From Oligoflexia bacterium (GTDB taxonomy: Bacteria > Bdellovibrionota > UBA1018): a DNA stretch of 64,000 nucleotides. The stretch is taken from NCBI GenBank assembly GCA_903935335.1, contig CAIZRG010000036.1, positions 1 through 64,000 of the forward strand, given 5' to 3'. Under the pieces are notes generated by a model. The model saw only the letters and a list, made by a program, of their open reading frames with translations, did no database searches and was not told where the DNA came from. Position numbers and translations under genes: made by a program. Positions within the stretch are counted from its first letter, which is position 1. The number at the start of each line of letters is the position of its first letter. Positions 45,498-53,545 of the stretch are shown in pieces.

Positions 45498-46085
45498 TTA
45501 AAAAAATGATATAAATTTTAAAGTTTCACTTACCCCAGGGTATCCTGCTTCAAACCATATCCACCATGAAAGAATCATAATAGAATGACCTAAAAAAATA
45601 AAAAAATGACTCCACATCTCAATTCGATCTGAATTTCCCTTCATATAACGATTCCAATGCATCCATTCATCAATAATACTGTAAAAAATAGATAAGGCAA
45701 TCAAAGCAATGGCAGGCACTCTAAAAAAAACAGGCCATCGATAAGCTAAGCAAAGAATAATACAACTCGTAACTCCTGCAAAAATGGTGATCAGGTGTAC
45801 GAGTCTTTCTCCGTTTTTAAGAGCTTCTTTATAAGCAGTCTGATGACCAATCGTATCAAAAGCGATAGCTCCAATAAAAATCAAAGTTCCCAAGGGGACA
45901 TTCCAAACATAATCAGGAAAACTCACCCCATGAAACCACCCCACCAAAACAAACCCCCCTGTACAAATGAAAAGACCTGCCATGAGACCTAGCCATTGCG
46001 CATAGTAAACCCAATCAGCGCGTTTAAACTCAAAGATCCTCTTGGCATAAATAATTGTATCCTCAAGAAAACTACGATTTTTCAC
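45498..46085 (-). CDS. Five-helix membrane protein in the carotenoid operon, unknown family
   Basis: The 195-residue protein has about five membrane helices and several conserved-looking polar residues at helix ends: D-T-I-G-H-Q-T-A-Y-K-E-A, Y-S-I-I-D-E-W-M-H-W-N-R-Y and E-M-W-S-H-F-F-I-F-L-G-H-S. The Asp/Glu and His groups could bind metal. It does not match the CrtZ, CrtW, CrtR or CruF motifs I know. Its start overlaps the end of crtB by 14 bases, so it is part of the operon and probably modifies, binds or transports the carotenoid product. The function is inferred from position only. Confidence 0.65.
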   Translation of the reverse strand: MKNRSFLEDTIIYAKRIFEFKRADWVYYAQWLGLMAGLFICTGGFVLVGWFHGVSFPDYVWNVPLGTLIFIGAIAFDTIGHQTAYKEALKNGERLVHLITIFAGVTSCIILCLAYRWPVFFRVPAIALIALSIFYSIIDEWMHWNRYMKGNSDRIEMWSHFFIFLGHSIMILSWWIWFEAGYPGVSETLKFISFF

Positions 46086-47031
46086 AAATATCTCCTAAAT
46101 ATCTCCATGAACGATCGATAGAAGTCGTCAATCGAGATTGAAAAAACCGCTGACGCAAAGTTTTAATAAAAAACCATAACCCTTTGAAAAGCGCAATCAC
46201 TTGGCCTGCTTTTGAAACAAAAACCCGACTTTGCCAAGCCTGAAATCCTCGTTTTAAAACTTGAACTCCTATGCTTCGGTAAACAAACGCAGCCATTCCA
46301 ACAGCCAAAGCACAACGCCAAGGAAGAAATACCAACCCACGAAGCCCAGACTTATAATAATTATCCGCTTCTTTGAGAAGTTGTTGACATAATGCTTCAA
46401 GATTCTGACTCTGAGCAGGATTCAGCAAATAATCACGATCCACCCCAAATTCGATCATCCAATCTATCGGTAAATAATTTTTCCCAACTCGGTTATCATC
46501 ACCTAAGTCTCTAGCAATATTGGTGAGCTGCAGAGCAATCCCTAAATCAACCGCGTTGCCGAGAGCCTGTGAGTTTTTTAGACCAAGCAGGTAGCACATC
46601 ATGACTCCCACCGTCCCAGCAACACGGTAGCAATAAATTTTCAAATCATCAAAGGTTTGAAAGGTTGTATTTTGTACATCCTGACTCATTCCCTTGAGTA
46701 AGTCCTGAGCATAAACCCAGGGGATGTCATACTTTCTCATTACTCTTCCAAAGACCACAAAGGGTAAATCAACATCAGCTTCTGGATCGTGAATTGCAAG
46801 TTGTGTCTTATACTCAAGGACTTCAACTCGATCCCTTGAAAGCCCGTTGAGGTTCTGGTGCCACCCTAAAGTAGAGCCGTCAGTCACATCATCACACTCT
46901 CGGCACCAAGAATAAAGATGAGCCACATCTTCCCGCAGCTCTTTAGGGAAAAACCAACTGGCCCAGGCAAAGCTTTTAGATCCTTTTTTTAAACGGGCTT
47001 TGGATTGCTTGCTTAATTCCAATGGATTCAT
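46072..47031 (-). CDS. crtB: Phytoene synthase
   Basis: Condenses two geranylgeranyl diphosphates head to head into phytoene, the first committed step to carotenoids. Both Asp-rich metal sites are present: Y-S-W-C-R-E-C-D-D-V-T-D (about 40-51) and L-Q-L-T-N-I-A-R-D-L-G-D-D in the second half. At 319 residues it is typical. Its start overlaps the crtI stop by four bases. A squalene synthase-like alternative is unlikely next to crtI and crtY. Confidence 0.94.
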   Translation of the reverse strand: MNPLELSKQSKARLKKGSKSFAWASWFFPKELREDVAHLYSWCRECDDVTDGSTLGWHQNLNGLSRDRVEVLEYKTQLAIHDPEADVDLPFVVFGRVMRKYDIPWVYAQDLLKGMSQDVQNTTFQTFDDLKIYCYRVAGTVGVMMCYLLGLKNSQALGNAVDLGIALQLTNIARDLGDDNRVGKNYLPIDWMIEFGVDRDYLLNPAQSQNLEALCQQLLKEADNYYKSGLRGLVFLPWRCALAVGMAAFVYRSIGVQVLKRGFQAWQSRVFVSKAGQVIALFKGLWFFIKTLRQRFFQSRLTTSIDRSWRYLGDICEKS

Positions 47032-48536
47032 AGGACTCCTCGCAACAAATCAGACTCGATGACTTTTAAGGTTGCTTTTGCCGAATTCACTACGCCAGGA
47101 ACCCCAGCACCCGGATGAGTACCTGCTCCCACAAAATAAAGACCTGAAATTTGGGAATCTCGATTATGAGTTCGAAAATAAGCACTTTGAGTTAAAATAG
47201 GTTCTAATGAAAAAGCTGAACCCCAATGGGAGTTCAGCTCAGTATGAAAATCCTCTGGAGTAAAAATCCGCTGAGTCACAATCTCTTGACGCAAGTTTGG
47301 AATCAAAGTGGATTCTAATCGCTCTAAAACTCTCTCAGCATACCTAGGTCCTTCCTCTTTCCAATCAATCCCTCCAAAACGTTTTGAAAGACCTAAATGG
47401 GGTACAGGAGAAAGCACATAAAAGGCCTCATGCCCTGGGGGAGCTAAAGAAGGATCCGTTCTTGTTGGAGCATGCAGATAAAGAGACATATCTGATGATA
47501 TTTTCCCTCGATGAAAAATATCATCTAAAAGACCTCGGTAACGAGGACCAAACAAAACTGAATGATGAGCAATTTCTGGATATTTGCGTTGAGTCCCAAA
47601 ATAAATTAAAAAAAGAGACATACTCCAACGCTTCTTTAAAAGGGTTTTACTTACCTTTACGCCACGAGTGGTTTTTCTTAAGAGTTGCGAATAAGTATGC
47701 ATCACATCTGCATTGCTGACGATTAAATCAAAACTCAACTCTCTTCCGTTTGCAATGACACTCTGAACTCGGTTATTTTTTACTTCAATTGTTTCAACAG
47801 GCATATTCAAATAGATCTCACCTCCAAGCTCCTGGAAAAGTTTTACAAGACTTCCAACTAATACCCCTGTTCCTCCCCGAGGAAAATAAACTCCCCACTT
47901 TCTCTCTAAAAAATGAATCAGAGTATAAATAGAGGAAGCTTCAAACGGATTACCTCCCACCAAGAGTGAATGAAAACTAAAGGCTTCTCTTAATTTCTCA
48001 TTTTTAATAAATCGACTGACCATTGAATAAACAGAACGGTAAGCCTTCAGCCTAAACAAAGCAGGAGTTGCTCGAATCAAAGTTTTAAAATCTAAAAATG
48101 GAACATCGACAAACTGATAGTATCCTGCTTCAAAAACTTTTTTAGAATAATCCAAGAATTTAAGATAACCTTGAACATCTGAGGGAGATCTTTTCTCAAT
48201 TTGTTTTAAGAGAGAGTCCAGATTACCGTTATAACTAAAATGATCTCCATCCCCCCAGCAAAGGTCATAAAAAGGATCTACAGGCAGAAGCTCAACATAA
48301 TCTGAAAGCCTTCGCCCGGATAACTCAAAAAGCTCTTCTAAACAAGGAGGTGCAGTAATCACAGTAGGCCCAGCATCAAAAGTAAAACCCTGATCGTGAT
48401 AAACATAGGCTCTTCCTCCAGGCTGATCTCGTTTTTCAAAAATTGTTGTTTGAAATCCGAGGGACTGAAGACGAATCGCTGCAGCTAATCCTCCAAAACC
48501 ACTTCCAATGACCGCTGCTCGACGCTGTTTAGACAT
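47028..48536 (-). CDS. crtI: Phytoene desaturase
   Basis: FAD-dependent desaturase taking phytoene to lycopene. The N-terminal dinucleotide site is V-I-G-S-G-F-G-G-L-A-A-A-I-R-L, followed by F-D-A-G-P-T-V-I-T-A-P. The C-terminal CrtI signature G-L-Y-F-V-G-A-G-T-H-P-G-A-G-V-P-G-V is intact. Length is about 502 residues. The ATG at 48536 has GAAGG nearby; a GTG six bases earlier is possible. It overlaps crtE by eight bases. The number of desaturations cannot be told, but crtY next door implies lycopene. Confidence 0.95.
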   Translation of the reverse strand: MSKQRRAAVIGSGFGGLAAAIRLQSLGFQTTIFEKRDQPGGRAYVYHDQGFTFDAGPTVITAPPCLEELFELSGRRLSDYVELLPVDPFYDLCWGDGDHFSYNGNLDSLLKQIEKRSPSDVQGYLKFLDYSKKVFEAGYYQFVDVPFLDFKTLIRATPALFRLKAYRSVYSMVSRFIKNEKLREAFSFHSLLVGGNPFEASSIYTLIHFLERKWGVYFPRGGTGVLVGSLVKLFQELGGEIYLNMPVETIEVKNNRVQSVIANGRELSFDLIVSNADVMHTYSQLLRKTTRGVKVSKTLLKKRWSMSLFLIYFGTQRKYPEIAHHSVLFGPRYRGLLDDIFHRGKISSDMSLYLHAPTRTDPSLAPPGHEAFYVLSPVPHLGLSKRFGGIDWKEEGPRYAERVLERLESTLIPNLRQEIVTQRIFTPEDFHTELNSHWGSAFSLEPILTQSAYFRTHNRDSQISGLYFVGAGTHPGAGVPGVVNSAKATLKVIESDLLRGVL

Positions 48537-49545
48537 ACGCACCTTCCAGTTTATGAAAAAGAGATTGAATTTTTTGATTTAAATCTTCGTTGACTTGAAA
48601 AAAATCAAGACTTCTCCAAAGATACTGAGAAGCAACCTTCTTAGACTCTTGGATGAGATTAAAAGATAAAGACCAAGCATTCAAAAATGAATCATCAGGT
48701 AACTTTTGAGTTGCCTCAATAAAAGATAAATAATCATTTTGAGAGGAAATTTTCGATGCAATCAACCATATAAAAGACGGACGACCATTTTTAATATCTT
48801 CCTTTCCTTTGGGTGGAGAAGCCAAAAAGTTTCCGATATCATCAAACATCTGAAGAGCCATTCCAAATCTTTTAGCAAATCCCCTTCCGTTTGAACTGGG
48901 TAAAATGCAGGGCTGAGCCATAAACCATCCTAAATCAAAGGCAAGAGACATTAAAGCTCCTGTCTTAAGCTCCATGACAGTTAAACATGTAGAAGCTACC
49001 TTCTCCTGAGGAAGGGAAGGAATAGACACTCCAACATCAATGGCTTGCCCCATATGAGCCTTAATTAAGACTTTATGAATGTAATGCTGCAGCTCAATCT
49101 CTTGTTCAGGAATCAAGCGTAACTTACGGATTTTATCAAGCGACTGAAAATAAAGCCAATTACCCGCATTTAAGGCAACTCCCAAACCATACTGACAATG
49201 AAATGCGCTTCTTCCACGCCGAATTTCACTTTGATCCTGAATATCATCAATAATCATTGATCCGGCATGCAGTCCTTCAACAAACTGTGAACACAAATCT
49301 AGGCGCTCCTGAGCATGAGGATCCAACGTTCCCCCAGCTGCAAGGAAAGCAATTTCAATCATTTCGGTTCTTAACCTTTTACCCTCGAAAGAAAGAAACT
49401 CTTTTAGAGGATGAAGCAAAACACCTGTTAAGAGATCATAACTCGGTTCGCAAGAATCTACTTCTAAGAGATCACGCAATTCGTCTAACTGAGGAACTAA
49501 ACTCTGAGAACTCAACCTCTGCTTTTCAAGCTCAATGGCTTCCAT
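48529..49545 (-). CDS. crtE: Geranylgeranyl diphosphate synthase-type prenyltransferase
   Basis: Chain-elongating trans-prenyltransferase supplying C20 diphosphate to CrtB. The first Asp-rich motif D-D-I-Q-D (residues 100-104) with R-R-G is present. The second reads F-D-D-I-G-N, lacking the usual final Asp, and is followed by G-K-E-D-I-K-N-G-R-P in place of the G-K-D-x-x-x-G-K-x-T region. The 338 residues include a longer N-terminus than bacterial IspA. Named crtE by context; chain length is not proven. Confidence 0.85.
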   Translation of the reverse strand: MEAIELEKQRLSSQSLVPQLDELRDLLEVDSCEPSYDLLTGVLLHPLKEFLSFEGKRLRTEMIEIAFLAAGGTLDPHAQERLDLCSQFVEGLHAGSMIIDDIQDQSEIRRGRSAFHCQYGLGVALNAGNWLYFQSLDKIRKLRLIPEQEIELQHYIHKVLIKAHMGQAIDVGVSIPSLPQEKVASTCLTVMELKTGALMSLAFDLGWFMAQPCILPSSNGRGFAKRFGMALQMFDDIGNFLASPPKGKEDIKNGRPSFIWLIASKISSQNDYLSFIEATQKLPDDSFLNAWSLSFNLIQESKKVASQYLWRSLDFFQVNEDLNQKIQSLFHKLEGAYV

Positions 49546-49562
49546 CCGTTCTTCTCCTCACT

Positions 49563-50741
49563 TCACTTCTTTTGAATGACTGTAAAAGCACTTAATAATG
49601 CAGGCCCGATGGGAACTGGCGGTTTTCCAATGAGGATCCTTGCTTGGTCTTTCAACTTTAAATTCCCCTGATAAAAGCGAAAAATCAAGTCCTCTGGTAA
49701 CTGATAAAATCGATGGAAAATTTTCCATCTTTCAGTCGCTGGAGCTGCTAAAAAAAGCATCCGATTCAGAAGAGCTAAAAAACGGGATTGTTTATACACA
49801 CTCCTTTGAATCGGCTTGAGTCGATCCTGCAAAGATTGAACTGTCCAGGAGGGATTCTCGATAAACTCACAGGCTAGAGCTTGAGCCACCTGTACCGCAT
49901 AAGGAAAAGAATATCCTGTTGTCCAATGGAAATACCCACCACGAACTCCGATTGGAATTAAGCTTTGTAAATTCTTTGAAAACTTTTTCTTATAATATGG
50001 AATCGGTAAAGATCCTTTTTCTTTGCGATGAATTTGATGAATTTTCCAATGAGCTCTTTTACAATAGGCTCTTATTTCATTCTCAAACTCAATCACATCC
50101 ACTTCAGGCTCTGTACTATACCGAGTATCCTCAATCAATAAATCATGACTGGACCAAGGAAGAAGGTAAAAAAAACGATACCCTCTCTTCTGTTCACACA
50201 CAGCATCCATAATCACCGGATGACTCAGTCCATGCGGCTTTTCTAGCTGAAGATCAAGACCCAGGAATTTTTGATAGCCACACTGGATTGAAAGACTAGA
50301 ATCCATCCCTCGCGCATCGAAAACAACTTTTGCATTGAGCTTGAGTCCACTTTTTAACTCGATTTGATTTGACTGAAAAGACACCACTTCATCATGGATG
50401 AGCCATGGCTCTCTCACTGGTTCTTGCAGTTTTTTTCTTAGATGAGAAGAAGTCACAGAATGATAACCTTGCTTCCAATCCCTCGTGTAACCCTGAAAAC
50501 GAACCTCTTGTTGCTCCCAACTCCGAAAGATCAAAGGTCTAACCCATTCCCAGGAATCTGTAGGAATATCCGATGAGTGAAAAGACCAAGTATGGTTTCC
50601 ACATAGATTTTCCTGAGGCTCTACAACGACAAACTTCGGTGGATTTTGAAGCTCCAAAATCCGATAAGCTAGCAAACTCCCAGAAAGACCTCCTCCTAAA
50701 ATAACAATAACCGGTGAATCATTCTTCTGAGTCCAACTCAT
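49563..50741 (-). CDS. crtY: Lycopene beta-cyclase, CrtY family
   Basis: FAD/NADPH-dependent cyclase closing the ends of lycopene to beta-carotene. The N-terminal V-I-L-G-G-G-L-S-G-S-L-L-A-Y-R dinucleotide fold, C-G-N-H-T-W-S-F-H, the V-F-D-A-R-G motif, and P-I-G-V-R-G-G-Y-F-H-W-T-T-G-Y-S-F match the CrtY branch. The 392 residues agree with the family. Its start overlaps the stop of the SDR-SRPBCC gene (ATGA), and crtE follows after 17 bases. Confidence 0.92.
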   Translation of the reverse strand: MSWTQKNDSPVIVILGGGLSGSLLAYRILELQNPPKFVVVEPQENLCGNHTWSFHSSDIPTDSWEWVRPLIFRSWEQQEVRFQGYTRDWKQGYHSVTSSHLRKKLQEPVREPWLIHDEVVSFQSNQIELKSGLKLNAKVVFDARGMDSSLSIQCGYQKFLGLDLQLEKPHGLSHPVIMDAVCEQKRGYRFFYLLPWSSHDLLIEDTRYSTEPEVDVIEFENEIRAYCKRAHWKIHQIHRKEKGSLPIPYYKKKFSKNLQSLIPIGVRGGYFHWTTGYSFPYAVQVAQALACEFIENPSWTVQSLQDRLKPIQRSVYKQSRFLALLNRMLFLAAPATERWKIFHRFYQLPEDLIFRFYQGNLKLKDQARILIGKPPVPIGPALLSAFTVIQKK

Positions 50742-52132
50742 ACCAAACCCTTGATGATCTGGTCAGATCGATAGGAAAAAATTTTTGCGATATCTTTTCT
50801 CACAAAAGGACCTGCAATCACTCTTCCTAACCAAGCCATTGGAATTTTGTAAAACACTTGATCTTCAATCAAAGTTCCACCCTTTAAATTAGAAAATCGA
50901 TGGGTATGTTCCCAAACTTGATAAGGACCTTTGCTTTGAATATCTACAAAAGAATAGGGAGGACTCCATTCACGAATTTCTGTGTACCAATGAACTGAAA
51001 TACCATGAATTTTAATTCTATAATGAATTTTAGTTCCCTTTTCAATCTTGGGAGTTGACTGAAACAGTATTTTGAAATTCAACCAAGGAGGAGTCATTTT
51101 TTCTAAATTTCGAGCTTCTGAGAAAAATCTAAAAACTTCATCCAATGGCTGAGGCGTCCAACACTGAGAGATAAACTCAGAATAACCCAAAGCTACGCTC
51201 TGACCTAGAATCTGATCTAGAGCTGAATCTAAATCTGGATATTGAAAGTGAAACTGAGTTTTTTTAAGCTTGGATGAAAATCCTCTTTGACTAGAAACCA
51301 AAACCTGTGAAACTTCCCCAAGCGCCACTCTTAAACAAGATTTAGGAACTCTAAAAAACCCAAAGCTATGAAATTTTTGAGCCAAAGTTCGACTCAGTAC
51401 CATCTGAGTCACAGGTTTAGGGGCACAAGCAAGAACAGGACCTGATAAAGCTTGATTTTCTAAACACTCTAGAATCAGTCCAACACAATCATCCAGATGA
51501 ATCCAACTCACCCACTGCTTACCACTACCCAAAGCTGCTCCAAAACCCAAAGAGAAGGAAGGAACCATTTTCTCCAAAACCCCTCCCCCCTTGCCTAAAA
51601 CTACACCCATTCGAAGCACAATTTTTCGAGTTTCTGGTAGATCTGATTCAAACAAAGCCTTTTCCCAATCTTGACAAAGATGGGCTAAAAACCCTGTTCC
51701 AAGCAAAGAAGACTCATCTAAAACTTCATTCAAACGATCACCATAAATTCCAATTGCCGAAGTACTGATGAAAACTTTTGGCTTAGAACTGGAAGTCTTT
51801 TGAAGCCATTCACATAGTTTTTGAGTGGATTGAATGCGAGACTCATAAAGCTTCTGTTTAAAAGTAGGGCTCCATCTTTTTCCCACTAAAGACTCTCCAG
51901 CTAAATGGATCACTGCGTCAATAGAGCTGAATGGAGAACTTAATTTTGAAATAGGATTGGATTGATGAACTTTTAGAAACTCCCAATCCATGGCTAAGTG
52001 TGGAGCTGGAATTTCTCGTCTTGCTTTCTCAGAATCTCGAGTGACTACAATCAACTCATGTCCTTTTAAAGCGAGAGCTTTGCAAAGAGGTTTTCCAATA
52101 AAGCCAGTTGCACCTGTGATTAAGACTCTCAT
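50738..52132 (-). CDS. SDR39U1-type epimerase fused to an SRPBCC lipid-binding domain
   Basis: First gene of the carotenoid operon. Residues 1-300 form a TIGR01777-like NAD-binding domain: M-R-V-L-I-T-G-A-T-G-F-I-G, H-L-A-G-E-S-L-V-G-K-R-W, S-T-S-A-I-G-I-Y-G-D and W-I-H-L-D-D. Residues about 315-464 form an SRPBCC/START-like domain (P-L-D-E-V-F-R-F-F-S-E-A-R-N-L-E-K-M-T). Substrate unknown; the hydrophobic-pocket domain suggests a lipid or carotenoid. The start is placed at the ATG opening the Rossmann strand; the frame extends to 52195 but those residues are foreign to the family and run into the divergent promoter region. Confidence 0.85.
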   Translation of the reverse strand: MRVLITGATGFIGKPLCKALALKGHELIVVTRDSEKARREIPAPHLAMDWEFLKVHQSNPISKLSSPFSSIDAVIHLAGESLVGKRWSPTFKQKLYESRIQSTQKLCEWLQKTSSSKPKVFISTSAIGIYGDRLNEVLDESSLLGTGFLAHLCQDWEKALFESDLPETRKIVLRMGVVLGKGGGVLEKMVPSFSLGFGAALGSGKQWVSWIHLDDCVGLILECLENQALSGPVLACAPKPVTQMVLSRTLAQKFHSFGFFRVPKSCLRVALGEVSQVLVSSQRGFSSKLKKTQFHFQYPDLDSALDQILGQSVALGYSEFISQCWTPQPLDEVFRFFSEARNLEKMTPPWLNFKILFQSTPKIEKGTKIHYRIKIHGISVHWYTEIREWSPPYSFVDIQSKGPYQVWEHTHRFSNLKGGTLIEDQVFYKIPMAWLGRVIAGPFVRKDIAKIFSYRSDQIIKGLV

Positions 52133-52215
52133 TGCTTTGCTCTCTTCCCAAATGCTTTTAAGCCGAGGTTCAAGTGCAGTATACCTGAATTTCAACTTCT
52201 GATACAGTTCTGATC

Positions 52216-53532
52216 ATGCGATCATCGAAGAAAGTCCCTAAGACTGTCAGAGAAAGAACTACCCGTCTTTTAAAAATGGCAGGATCTCTTGCCTCTCAAG
52301 AGATTTTAAAACGATTTCAAAAAACTCAATCAAGCATCACACCCCTGCTCAACCTTCCACAAATTCACCTTCTGGTCAAAGAATTAGGCCATCTCAAAGG
52401 CGCTGCTATGAAGCTTGGACAGATGCTAGCTCTAGAAGCAAGAGACTATTTCCCAGAGGAAGTTTGTGTCATCTTAGACCAACTTCAATCCAATGCTAGT
52501 TTTCTTGAATTTCCTGTGATCGAATCGATTTTAAAAACAGAGCTTCAAGAAAAGTACCAAGACTTTTCTGAAATCTCTGAAGAACCCATCGCTGCGGCAA
52601 GCATTGGTCAGGTCCATTTCTCAAAACTCCAATCAGGTGAAGAATTAGCCATTAAAATTCAATACCCAGGCATTGCTGATTCTATTGACTCAGATATCAA
52701 AATTTTATCAAAAATACTTAAAGCTGCTTCCTTTCTCATGCGAAAACAGGTTGATTTAACTCCTCTGATACAAGAATTCTCTCAAATCCTAATTCAAGAA
52801 TCTAATTATTTAAAGGAAGCAAATTATTCAGAAAATTATCGAGAAAAAGCTAAAGTACTTCCAGAAATTATTATCCCAGCCATTTACAATCAATACAGCA
52901 CTCAAAAAATATTGACTATGGAATTTAAAAGAGGTCAGAAATTTTCTCAATGGATCTCCACCCAAGAAGCAACTTTAGAGAATCGATCTTTTTATGGAAA
53001 ACTCATTTTAGATCTATACACTCGTGAGTTTTGTGATTGGGGACTTGTTCAAACTGATCCAAACCTTGGAAATTTTCTATTTTGTTCTAAAAATCGCACC
53101 TTAGTTCTTCTGGATTTTGGAGCCACCAAAGAGTACGATCTTGATTTTAGAAGAAACTACTCAAAACTGATCACTGCAACCTTAGAGAAAAATTCTAAAA
53201 AAATATTAAAATTAGGAGAACAAATGCGACTGATTCATCCCCAAGAATCAGTCGAAACCAAGAACATTTTTAAAGAGCTTCTTCTGGAAAGCATGAAGCC
53301 CATTGCCCAGAAAGAATATGACTTCTCTGAAAGTTCTTATCCTGAGAAAATGCGAACGATTACTCGAAATTTAGTGAAATCTCTACGCTTTTCAGCCCCT
53401 CCTGAAAATCTAATTTTTTTACACCGAAAACTTTCTGGGGTATTTTACATCCTCAGAGGACTTAAAATTAAATTACAACTGAAGTCTTATACAGAAAGAT
53501 TTGAAGCGCTTGACTCATTGAAAAGTTTCTGA
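52216..53532 (+). CDS. ABC1/AarF/UbiB-family atypical kinase
   Basis: Members support ubiquinone or other isoprenoid lipid metabolism. It has the family-defining K-x-G-Q motif (A-M-K-L-G-Q-M-L-A near residue 62), the Ala-rich loop A-A-A-S-I-G-Q-V-H, the metal/ATP residues in T-D-P-N-L-G-N-F-L and the D-F-G-A-T-K segment. The 438 residues lack the C-terminal membrane helices of UbiB. It is divergent from the carotenoid operon (83-bp spacer) and precedes the photolyase by 13 bases. Its ATG sits in the loop of the inverted repeat TGATC-ATGC-GATCA (52211-52224). Confidence 0.9.
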   Translation: MRSSKKVPKTVRERTTRLLKMAGSLASQEILKRFQKTQSSITPLLNLPQIHLLVKELGHLKGAAMKLGQMLALEARDYFPEEVCVILDQLQSNASFLEFPVIESILKTELQEKYQDFSEISEEPIAAASIGQVHFSKLQSGEELAIKIQYPGIADSIDSDIKILSKILKAASFLMRKQVDLTPLIQEFSQILIQESNYLKEANYSENYREKAKVLPEIIIPAIYNQYSTQKILTMEFKRGQKFSQWISTQEATLENRSFYGKLILDLYTREFCDWGLVQTDPNLGNFLFCSKNRTLVLLDFGATKEYDLDFRRNYSKLITATLEKNSKKILKLGEQMRLIHPQESVETKNIFKELLLESMKPIAQKEYDFSESSYPEKMRTITRNLVKSLRFSAPPENLIFLHRKLSGVFYILRGLKIKLQLKSYTERFEALDSLKSF

Positions 53533-53545
53533 AAAAACAAAATTT

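Noticed and set aside
47384-47719. 111-residue plus-strand frame inside crtI
   Set aside because: Antisense to a well-conserved desaturase domain, with no start signal and no recognisable product.
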